Source of the DNA: Candidatus Melainabacteria bacterium
GTDB taxonomy: Bacteria; Cyanobacteriota; Vampirovibrionia; Obscuribacterales; Obscuribacteraceae
Direction of reading: 5' to 3'
DNA length: 64,000 nucleotides
Assembly: GCA_016212515.1 (NCBI GenBank)
Contig: JACRFZ010000043.1
Span: 1-64,000, forward strand
The notes under the pieces are model-generated. The model saw nothing but the letters and a program-made list of their open reading frames with translations. It was not told the DNA's origin and searched no databases. Of this stretch, positions 12,233-19,957 are shown one piece after another. Numbering within the stretch: position 1 is the first letter of the stretch; the number at the start of each line of letters is the position of its first letter. The position numbers were made by a program, and so were the translations under genes.

Positions 12233-13648
12233 ATGTCGCTGTTGACAACGCTGATGCGCCGTACCACAGATGCTGATTTCGGCGCCGCTGCCGATACGCC
12301 GAAGCACCTGGGCTGGCTCATGCTGACAGCCCTTGGCATTGGTGCCACCATCGGTGCCGGTATCTTCGCCATGCCCGGCATTATCGCCGGCAAAGCCGGA
12401 CCGGCGGGCATTCTTTCCTTCGTGATTACAGGCATTGTGATTATGATCGTGGCCATCTGCTACGAGAAATTTTCGGTTAAAGTGCCCCACGGCGTTTCCG
12501 CCTACAGCTATGTTTACTACTCCATCGGGGAAGTGATGGCCTGGATAGTGGCTTTCGGCCTCTTTCTTGAATATAGCTTTGGTGCCTCCGCCGTCTCCAT
12601 TGCCTGGGGCGAATACCTGAAGAATGCCACGGGCTTGAAAATTGATCCCTTCTGGTGTGGACCCGTAATCGATCATGCCGGGCAGTTTCACTTCGGGGTC
12701 AATATCATTGCCATCGGCGTTATCTTCCTGGTTTCTACAATTTTGCTTTTAGGGGGCGTCAGCAAGTCAGCCAAGCTCAATTTCTTCCTGGTGCTGTTGA
12801 AAATGACTTTGCTGGTCATGTTTCTTGGGTTTGGTATCAGGCATGTCAATCCGCAGAACTGGTTCCCTTTCATGCCTCATGGTTTCGAAGGCGTGTTGAA
12901 AGGGGCTGCTACGGCAGTTTTCCCTTATGTAGGGTTTGATGCGCTCTATACCTTCGCCCGCGAGTCCAAGAGCCTCAAGGACACGAGATTGGCCACCTAC
13001 TGGTGCGTGGGCATAGTGGCTTTCCTATATATATCAGTCATGGCCGTAGCAACCGGTCTTGCCCCCTGCACCATAAACGGGCATCCCAACGAACTCTTTG
13101 TGGGAACGGAAGCGGCTGCGCCCCTGGCTAAGCTTCTGGCCAGCGTGGGCGAGGGTTGGACTTCGGTCTTCATCTCTTTTGGTGCCGTGCTTGGAATTTT
13201 CAACGTGCTTCTGGTCTTCTGTATGGGTGGGCCTCGTATCTTCAAGAATATGGCCGAAGACGGTCTCCTTCCTCCTGTCTTTCAGAAGACTTCCAAGGGT
13301 AATCCGGTGCTGGGCATTATCTTGAACGGTATTATCGTGGCTGCCATTGCCGGCTTTGTGCCCTTCGGCAGTATTGCCGACATGATGGTGCTGGGTACCC
13401 TGGTGGCCTTTGTGCTGGTCTGCCTCGGTGCACTCCGCTTGAAGCTGGTTCATCCCATTATCGCCATTTTGGGCGCGGTGGGTTGTTCCATTCTGGCTTG
13501 CAATCTGGAGCCCATGGTGCTCAAGGTATACAGTATTACCCTGCCGGTTGGTCTTTTGATCTACTTCTTTTACGGCTTCAAGAACAGCAAACTGGGCAAG
13601 TCTCGAGCTGCCGCCAAGGCTTCCGAGGTTGAGCCCGTCAATTCCTGA
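12233..13648 (+). CDS. APC-superfamily amino-acid permease
   Basis: A 471-residue protein with about twelve hydrophobic segments. The first helix carries the glycine-rich substrate motif of the family, GIGATIGAGIFAMPG (about 35-49). The segment YVGFDALYTFARESKSLKDTR is the conserved helix 6-7 region of cationic/general amino-acid transporters (CAT/YfnA-like, FD.....E). Substrate cannot be called from sequence. It is divergent from the dehydrogenase gene with a 90-bp intergenic region. The ATG at 12233 is preceded by AAGGA. Confidence 0.85.
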   Translation: MSLLTTLMRRTTDADFGAAADTPKHLGWLMLTALGIGATIGAGIFAMPGIIAGKAGPAGILSFVITGIVIMIVAICYEKFSVKVPHGVSAYSYVYYSIGEVMAWIVAFGLFLEYSFGASAVSIAWGEYLKNATGLKIDPFWCGPVIDHAGQFHFGVNIIAIGVIFLVSTILLLGGVSKSAKLNFFLVLLKMTLLVMFLGFGIRHVNPQNWFPFMPHGFEGVLKGAATAVFPYVGFDALYTFARESKSLKDTRLATYWCVGIVAFLYISVMAVATGLAPCTINGHPNELFVGTEAAAPLAKLLASVGEGWTSVFISFGAVLGIFNVLLVFCMGGPRIFKNMAEDGLLPPVFQKTSKGNPVLGIILNGIIVAAIAGFVPFGSIADMMVLGTLVAFVLVCLGALRLKLVHPIIAILGAVGCSILACNLEPMVLKVYSITLPVGLLIYFFYGFKNSKLGKSRAAAKASEVEPVNS

Positions 13649-13753
13649 GTACGACTTTCTTTCTAAGTTCTCGTATTTCCCGCAAATCATTGCCACGCTT
13701 TAGTCACGTGTGGCGACGCATAATGGCGCTGGTCAATATGGCGGGAATATTTT

Positions 13754-14317
13754 ATGCATGCAAACGGGCAAGAGTTGAATTCCGGTAGGCGACTGGCAGA
13801 CAAGTTGTATCGACGGTTGGTCTTTTTAAGACGGGATTTGCAAATGCACCCGGCCATTGTGGAGAGCGATCTATTCCGGGAGTATCTGGCCTGCGCGGCT
13901 CCCTGGTTGCGGGCCAGCTATTGCCTTATGGACTTACTGGAGCGGGTAAAGAACTTCGGTCTGACCGGCTTCTTTCTCGATACCGGGTGGTGGCAACAGT
14001 ATGAGACTACCGAGGCTCTGGCCCTGGTAGGCGCCCAGGTAAGAGAGCAGTTTGAGCTTTCCAGGCAGAGCTTCGACTCGGGGCTTGATCCTGATGTCGG
14101 TCTTGATAAAGAGCGCTTCTGCCAGTCGATACTGGAGGCCTTGTGCCTGCATTTGAGCCACGAGAGCGAAGCCGCTTATGATTGGCTGGTGCTTATGAAT
14201 CGATACGGTGCCCTCGGTTCGCCTGCCGACTCGGGTACGGCCCTCGCTGCTGATGTAAATGTGGTGGCGGCCAGAGGCAACGCCATCAGCCCTTATGGCG
14301 TGCAGGTGTTTAGCTGA
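13754..14317 (+). CDS. hypothetical protein, 187 aa
   Basis: Helix-rich soluble protein without signal peptide or membrane segment and with no family I recognise. The middle part is rich in Leu, Phe and Trp (GFFLDTGWWQQYE). It lies between the permease and polA, converging on polA with 11 bp between the stops. No function is proposed. Confidence 0.55.
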   Translation: MHANGQELNSGRRLADKLYRRLVFLRRDLQMHPAIVESDLFREYLACAAPWLRASYCLMDLLERVKNFGLTGFFLDTGWWQQYETTEALALVGAQVREQFELSRQSFDSGLDPDVGLDKERFCQSILEALCLHLSHESEAAYDWLVLMNRYGALGSPADSGTALAADVNVVAARGNAISPYGVQVFS

Positions 14318-14328
14318 ATGGGCAGCCG

Positions 14329-17325
14329 CTATTTAGCGTCCATCCAGTTTTTCGCCACGCCGAAATCGACCTTGAGCGGCACCCTGAGCGGTTGATCCAA
14401 CTGCATGGCTTTGCCAAGCAAGGCTCTGGTGGCATCCAGCTCTTGATCTGGTACTTCCAGAATCAGTTCGTCGTGCACTTGCATGATCAATTTGGCCTGG
14501 AGACCGGACTTACTCAATTCCTGGTCTAGCTTGATCATGGCCAGTTTGACCAGGTCGGCGGCGCTGCCCTGGATGGGCGCATTGCAAGCCGCTCTTTCAT
14601 CAGCTTTGCGTACGTTGTCGTTTCTGTCATGCAAGTGGGTGAAATAACGCTTGCGACCCCATATGGTCTTGGCGTAGTCGTGCTCCCTTGCTTCTTCAAT
14701 GGTGTCTTGCAAGAAGCCTTTCACCTTGGGATAGCGGCTGAAATACTTGTCGATAAAGGCCTGAGCCTCTTTGGTGGAGATGCCCAGATCTTGCGCCGTG
14801 GAGTAGGCTCCCTGCTGGTAGACGAGGGCAAAGTTGATGGTCTTGCCCACCCGTCTGAGATCGGCGCCCACTTCCTCAAGGGGCACCTCAAAAATTTCTC
14901 CGGCAGTGCGGGCATGAATGTCCTGGTCTTTTTCAAAGGCGTCTATCAAAAGCTCATCTTGTGACATATGGGCTAGAAGCCGTAATTCGATTTGAGAATA
15001 GTCGGCTGAGATAAGCGAGTGGTTTTCTTTGCCGGCTACAAAAGCTCGTCTGATGCGCCTGCCGATCTCGGTGCGAATCGGTATGTTTTGCAAGTTGGGG
15101 TTGGATGAAGAAAGTCGACCGGTGCTGGTCACGGTCTGGTTGAACTCTCCGTGCAGGCGACCATCCCGCCTGGATATTTCCTTGGGCAGGGCATCTACAT
15201 AGGTAGATCTCAGCTTGGAAATATGCCTGTATTCGAGAATGCAGGCAATGATCGGATGCTCATCCTTGAGGGCTTCCAGCACCGAGGCATCAGTGGAGTA
15301 GCCACTTTTTGACTTTGTCTTACCCTTGGTGGCAAGACCTAGTTCTTCAAAGAGAACCTTCTGCAATTGTTGGGTGGAATTGATATTGAAGCCGTGGCCG
15401 GCATGTTTGTATATTTCCGTCTCCAGGCGGGCCAGTTCGCTGGCCAGCTCCGTAGAGAGGGCTGAGAGATATGGGAGATCAAGGGCGATGCCGGTTTGTT
15501 CCATTTTGGCCAGCACCGCGCACAGTGGCAGTTCCATTTCATAGAGCAAATAGAGCTGCTCTTCGTCCATGGTCTGACCATAATATCTGGCCAGTTCCAG
15601 GGTCAGCCTGGCATCGTCGGCGGCATAGGGGGCAACTTGCTCCAGGGGCACCATGTCGATGGAAATTTGTTTCTTGCCGGTGCCAATAAGTTCGTTGATG
15701 CGCACCATTTTATAATTGAGAATGCGATCGGCTTGATCTTTGAGACCGTGCTTATTGTCCGGATTGTCGATATAGCTTGCCAGCATCGGATCGAAGACGA
15801 CACAATTGAGTTTGATGCCCACTAGCGAGAGAACATTCATTTCGAACTTGGCGTTCTGGGCGATTTTTCCCACATTGGGGTCTTCCAGAATGGGCTTCAG
15901 CTTCTCCACTACATAAGCCGGGTCGAGCTGGTTTTTGCCGCCGGTGATCTGGTGGCGTACCGGGATATAGGCAGCCTTGATATGGGCGGTACTGAAACTG
16001 GTGTCTTTGGCCGCCAGCGTCTTCAATCCTTTTTCGTCGACGGCCAACTTGAGGGTTTCGTCAAAACTGATGGCCCAGCCTACTATTTCCGTGTCGAGTG
16101 AGTTGACACTGGTGGTTTCCAGGTCGATGGAGATAACCGATTGGCGACGCAAATCATTAAGAAGTGCTTCCAGCTCGGCTTCGCTTGTCACCACCTGCGG
16201 TTCTGGCATGGGGGCAATGGTTACATCTATCTGGGGGCGCTTGACGGTGACCATTCGACCACGCCCGCCCTCGGCCAGAGCCGCCAACTCACGATTGAAA
16301 TTGCCGCCCTCTTTCATGGTCGGAAAGAGAGTTAGTTGTCCGCCCTTAGTCATGGAAGTCTCTTCGCCCCTGACCGCTTGCACGGCTACCGCTTCTTTCA
16401 CGGGCGGTAATTCGGGCATGCTGCCGTCAGCAGCAAAGCGAGCCAGCACCTTGGGGATACGGGCTGTCAGAGTGCGGAAATTCAAGCGCTGAAAGTATTC
16501 ACTGACGGCACTCAGTTCGGGCATGGTGAGAAGGCAGTGGTCGAAATCGAAGTCGAGGGGAACGTCGAGCCGAATGGTGGCCAATCTCTTACTGTCGAAG
16601 GCGCTTTGCCTGCCGTCTATGAGTTTTTGTTTGACCGAGGCTGATTTTATTTCGTCCAGATGCTCGTAGATATTTTCGATGGTGCCGTGGGCGGCGAGAA
16701 GCTTGGCGGCGGTTACTTCCCCTATCCCTTTGACGCCGGGAATGTTGTCCGATTTGTCTCCGCACAGACCTTTGTAGTCGGTAATTTGCTCGGGGTAGAC
16801 CCCTAACTTTTCAAAAACCTTATCGCGCTTATAGGTTGTCAGCTCGCCTTTGGAGGGCATCAGTACTTCGATGTTGTCTTTCTCGCCGGCCAGTAGCTGG
16901 AAAGCATCCTGGTCACCGGTGAGGATGATGACGCGCATGCCCTTTTCTTCCGCTTGTTTGGCTACGGTACCGATAACATCGTCGGCTTCCCAACCTGATA
17001 GTTCATAGAGCGGTATTTCCAGAACCTTGACGCCTTCTTTGATGATGGGCCATTGCTGGGCCAGTTCGTCCGGCATTTCGGCGCGGTTGGCTTTGTAGTC
17101 TTGAAACTCTTCGTGGCGAAAAGTCGGATCGGAAAGATCGAAGCAGACTGCCAGCATGTCCGGTCGCTGCTTCTCAATCAGGTCGAAGAGGGAGGCAAAA
17201 AAGCCGTGTACGGCACCAGTGGGGGTGCCGTCCTTGGCTCTCAATCCTGATTTGAACATGGCGTAGAAAGAGCGAAAGGCAAGCGAACTTCCATCCACCA
17301 GCACCAGTGTCTTTGCTTCGTCCAC
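14329..17325 (-). CDS. polA: DNA polymerase I
   Basis: Repair and Okazaki-processing polymerase with all three domains. The 5'-3' exonuclease (1-290) has LVDGSS and LTGDQD with KGLCGDKSDNIPGVKGIG. A linker (about 300-370) looks disordered. The 3'-5' exonuclease (about 380-590) retains Asp401 and Glu403 of DLET and Asp571, but has Glu496 where Klenow Asp424 lies (NAKFEM). The polymerase domain has motif A DYSQIELR (775-782) and motif C VHDE. Motif B reads RRVGKTINFALVYQ (824-837), keeping Arg, Lys828, Phe832 and Tyr836, but with Gln instead of the usual Gly after Tyr. It lies 40 bp downstream of the PafA-like gene, on the same strand. Confidence 0.97.
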   Translation of the reverse strand: MDEAKTLVLVDGSSLAFRSFYAMFKSGLRAKDGTPTGAVHGFFASLFDLIEKQRPDMLAVCFDLSDPTFRHEEFQDYKANRAEMPDELAQQWPIIKEGVKVLEIPLYELSGWEADDVIGTVAKQAEEKGMRVIILTGDQDAFQLLAGEKDNIEVLMPSKGELTTYKRDKVFEKLGVYPEQITDYKGLCGDKSDNIPGVKGIGEVTAAKLLAAHGTIENIYEHLDEIKSASVKQKLIDGRQSAFDSKRLATIRLDVPLDFDFDHCLLTMPELSAVSEYFQRLNFRTLTARIPKVLARFAADGSMPELPPVKEAVAVQAVRGEETSMTKGGQLTLFPTMKEGGNFNRELAALAEGGRGRMVTVKRPQIDVTIAPMPEPQVVTSEAELEALLNDLRRQSVISIDLETTSVNSLDTEIVGWAISFDETLKLAVDEKGLKTLAAKDTSFSTAHIKAAYIPVRHQITGGKNQLDPAYVVEKLKPILEDPNVGKIAQNAKFEMNVLSLVGIKLNCVVFDPMLASYIDNPDNKHGLKDQADRILNYKMVRINELIGTGKKQISIDMVPLEQVAPYAADDARLTLELARYYGQTMDEEQLYLLYEMELPLCAVLAKMEQTGIALDLPYLSALSTELASELARLETEIYKHAGHGFNINSTQQLQKVLFEELGLATKGKTKSKSGYSTDASVLEALKDEHPIIACILEYRHISKLRSTYVDALPKEISRRDGRLHGEFNQTVTSTGRLSSSNPNLQNIPIRTEIGRRIRRAFVAGKENHSLISADYSQIELRLLAHMSQDELLIDAFEKDQDIHARTAGEIFEVPLEEVGADLRRVGKTINFALVYQQGAYSTAQDLGISTKEAQAFIDKYFSRYPKVKGFLQDTIEEAREHDYAKTIWGRKRYFTHLHDRNDNVRKADERAACNAPIQGSAADLVKLAMIKLDQELSKSGLQAKLIMQVHDELILEVPDQELDATRALLGKAMQLDQPLRVPLKVDFGVAKNWMDAK

Positions 17326-17365
17326 GGCAAATTTTCCTCTCTTATCTGTCTAGCTTAGCTCTCGG

Positions 17366-19096
17366 TTACTGGGCTGCGGCGGGACCGGCTTCCTGACCTC
17401 GGGGTCTCACCGGTCCAACAGTCTGGGCCAGGGCAGGCGCCAGGGGTTTGCCGTCGCAGAGGGACGGGGCCTGGGTGCCGGTGAGGGCGGCGATGGTGGG
17501 AGCCAGATCGGCCGGGGTGACGGCCTGACCGTAACGGCCGCCCTGGATGCCGAAACCATAGAGCACCATGGGTACCTGGGCATCGGCGCTGTAGGGTGAA
17601 CCACTGGCGGTTCCATTACTTTCGCTGGAGAAGATGAAGCCCGGCTTCGGTACAACATAGAGTTCGCCGCTTCTTTCCCAGAAGTAACTGCGTCTCACAC
17701 CTTCGCCGTAGGGACCGCTTGGAACTTGATTGGAATAGAGTTGGGCGGTGGTGATCACTTCCGCGATGCCCGGAACGGAGTGGGCAACTTTGGCGCAAAG
17801 TGCTTCAACATCAGGCTGCCTGTATTTGTTTTTGTCGATGGCGGCAAAGTTCAAATGCACATAGGGCGGTTCGAAGGATTCAATCCAGTCGTCCGCTCCC
17901 AGTCTGTTGTCGAGGCTGGTATCGAGGAAGGTCTTGAAAGTTTTGGCATCGATGCGGCCGCCGTCCAGTCCGCGTTCTTTTGAAAACTCCGGGATCTGTT
18001 GGGCGCCACTACTGGCGGTGAAGGCGATCAAGCAATTTCCCAGACCCACCTTTTGATCAAGATAAGAAAGCAGGCCGCTCAGCCCCTGGTCCATACGCAA
18101 GACCAGGTCCTGGGCTTCCTGGGAAGCCGGACCGAAGTAGGATATCAGTTTGTCGCCGGCGGAAAGTCCGACCACGAGAAGGTCGGTATCAGTGTGATTA
18201 CCGAGACTTTCTTTTTCCACGGCTTCTCTGGCCAGATCGAAGACCATCTGGTTGGCCATGGGCGTAACGGCCAGGGTGGAGTAAGCGCCTTCGCCGGGTA
18301 CCGGCGTGTTGATCACATGGGGGAAGGCTTTGCCGTCTCCCACCAGGGGACGCTCGTGGGTGTAATCATCTCGGGTTGAAACACCGTACTGAGTTTCCGG
18401 CAATAGTCTCAGCCAGGGTTTGGCCGTATAGCGCTCGGCCGGTCTGGTGTCGTTGTAAGCCTTGACCCAGTTCGGCAGGTCGCGGCTGTATTGGGAGGAG
18501 GTGACGAAATTACCTGTCTTGACGTCGAACCAGAGGGCTATGTTGGCCAGGCGACCGCCCAGGAGCATGGCCTGGCTGTCTGAGACAGCCAGGGAAATGA
18601 CTTTGGCCCGCCCATTGGTAGCCAGTTTAAATTCATCGCCGATGGTTGTGCCTTTCAGCAGTTTGGAACTACCGGCCGGGGCATTGGCGCCGGTCATCTG
18701 GGTGTTTTCATCGAAGACGCAACTGATTGCTTTACCTTTGCGGCGGTCGTACCATTGATCGGCGATGATGCCGTTGGCCCAGGGACCGGCTCCTGTGGCA
18801 ATGGTGGCATTGCCGCAGGCGCTGAAGGTGGCGGCCTGGGAGTAAGTGCAGTTGACGAAATTGGCGCCGGCTTCCGTCAGGAACTTGAGCCCGCCGTTAC
18901 CCATCTTGTCCTGGTAACGAAGAAGGCTGCCATAGGGCATTTTGTCGGCCACCAGCATGACCACCAGTTTGGGTTTGGTCGGGGTGGCGCTGAATCCCAC
19001 CTGAGACTGGGCGCTCACTTGATTTATAACGGCGCTTTCAAGATTAAATGCCAGAGTCAGCATTAGCGCCAGGCAAGCCTTAAGCCTTGCATTCAT
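17366..19096 (-). CDS. PafA-like alkaline phosphatase fold, probably inactive
   Basis: A secreted protein (signal peptide ACLALMLTLAFNLESA) of the alkaline-phosphatase superfamily, closest by eye to PafA. Conserved landmarks: MLVADKMPYG (Asp51 as first metal ligand), AATFSACGNATIATG (Thr90 at the nucleophile), GIIADQWYD, and D315 in LSAGDKLISYFGP. Most other active-site residues are replaced. The family His four residues after the Asp is Ser319, the Asp-His pair before Gly is Ser362-Ser363 (TASSGAQ), and the last His before VP is Gln507. The Lys and Arg of the KDR motif are Ser172 and Ser174. It is therefore probably a pseudo-phosphatase. ATG at 19096 has GGGGAG eight bases upstream; an in-frame GTG lies at 19105. 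Confidence 0.8.
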   Translation of the reverse strand: MNARLKACLALMLTLAFNLESAVINQVSAQSQVGFSATPTKPKLVVMLVADKMPYGSLLRYQDKMGNGGLKFLTEAGANFVNCTYSQAATFSACGNATIATGAGPWANGIIADQWYDRRKGKAISCVFDENTQMTGANAPAGSSKLLKGTTIGDEFKLATNGRAKVISLAVSDSQAMLLGGRLANIALWFDVKTGNFVTSSQYSRDLPNWVKAYNDTRPAERYTAKPWLRLLPETQYGVSTRDDYTHERPLVGDGKAFPHVINTPVPGEGAYSTLAVTPMANQMVFDLAREAVEKESLGNHTDTDLLVVGLSAGDKLISYFGPASQEAQDLVLRMDQGLSGLLSYLDQKVGLGNCLIAFTASSGAQQIPEFSKERGLDGGRIDAKTFKTFLDTSLDNRLGADDWIESFEPPYVHLNFAAIDKNKYRQPDVEALCAKVAHSVPGIAEVITTAQLYSNQVPSGPYGEGVRRSYFWERSGELYVVPKPGFIFSSESNGTASGSPYSADAQVPMVLYGFGIQGGRYGQAVTPADLAPTIAALTGTQAPSLCDGKPLAPALAQTVGPVRPRGQEAGPAAAQ

Positions 19097-19309
19097 TATT
19101 ATCACTCCCCATTAATTCCAATTTTTTACTAAGTTCTGCGCGAACCAGCCCTCGTACTTGCTGCCTGCCTTTCCGGCATTAAGCTGGAACGCGCCCCGCG
19201 GTGGCAGCCAAGGGCTGGATATATATTCTTTCCGAGAGCCTTTTGAGCTTTCGGCAATTCCATATTTTACCGGCAATTACCTCATGAAAAGTAGCGCCTT
19301 GAGAGCCAT

Positions 19310-19338
19310 TTGAAAGGAATTGTGTTAAGGATTATCTT
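19310..19338 (+). promoter_or_regulatory. possible promoter for phasin-like gene
   Basis: TTGAAA (19310-19315) and TATCTT (19333-19338) are 17 bp apart, in the 356-bp gap between the PafA-like gene (minus) and the phasin-like gene (plus). The -10 matches only four of six consensus bases. Apart from this and the hairpin at 19424, I see nothing else in the gap. Confidence 0.35.
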
Positions 19339-19423
19339 GATATCTTTGTGAAGAATGAGACAAAGATGCTTGATGAGAAATAGAATTGTGCGCAGAAACC
19401 CATCCTTTGTGCACATTGTCATT

Positions 19424-19443
19424 CGCTCCCGCACCGGGGAGCG
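19424..19443 (+). promoter_or_regulatory. 5'-UTR hairpin before phasin-like gene
   Basis: A perfect 7-bp stem, CGCTCCC (19424-19430) with GGGAGCG (19437-19443), loop of 6. It ends 7 bases before the strong ribosome site AGGAGT (19451-19456). No U-run follows, so it is not a terminator. It may protect the 5' end of the mRNA or tune translation. Confidence 0.4.
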
Positions 19444-19461
19444 AGAACTCAGGAGTAAAAC

Positions 19462-19941
19462 ATGTCTGACCGTACCAAATTGCTGAAAAAAGCCGTTCTC
19501 ACCAGTGTCGGCGCCTCCTCCAACGTAGAGCGCGTCAAAGATGCTCTCAAGGAAGCCATGCAAGACCTCGTTAAAGTAGGGCAGGAGCTGATCGACGATC
19601 TGGAAGAGAAAGGCAAAATCAAGACTGAATCAGCACAGTCTTTCTTGAAAGGACTCTCGGAAGAAGCTGCCAAGCGCACCGGAACCATCGAGAAGAAAGT
19701 CTCCGGTAAGTTCCAGAAGAAAGTTAAAGACGCCGCCCGCGAATTCGGTTTTGTCTCTTTAGATCAGTACGAAGAAGTAGTGGAGCGCCTCAAAGCTCTG
19801 GAAAACCATCTTGGTATCACTCCCGTGGTCAAGTCTGCCTGTGAAGATGCCGTCGAATGTGACGTTGAAGCTGAAAGCGGCTGTGAGACCGAAGCAGAAG
19901 CCGAAGGCGGCAAAAAGAAAAAAGGCAAGCGCCAGGACTAG
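19462..19941 (+). CDS. phasin-like coiled-coil protein
   Basis: A 159-residue, fully helical, highly charged protein without signal or membrane segment. Residues 1-60 are an amphipathic helix (LLKKAVLTSVGASSNVERV and onwards). Residues 75-118 form a second helix ending in YEEVVERLKALENHLG, which resembles the C-terminal leucine-zipper segment of small phasin-like/UbiK-type proteins. An acidic stretch with three Cys follows, then a Lys-rich end (GGKKKKGKRQD). A surface role on polyhydroxyalkanoate granules or lipids is plausible but unproven. The strong SD with a structured 5' UTR suggests good expression. The next gene converges 16 bp away. Confidence 0.6.
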   Translation: MSDRTKLLKKAVLTSVGASSNVERVKDALKEAMQDLVKVGQELIDDLEEKGKIKTESAQSFLKGLSEEAAKRTGTIEKKVSGKFQKKVKDAAREFGFVSLDQYEEVVERLKALENHLGITPVVKSACEDAVECDVEAESGCETEAEAEGGKKKKGKRQD

Positions 19942-19957
19942 TTCCGCAGGCTTTGCC

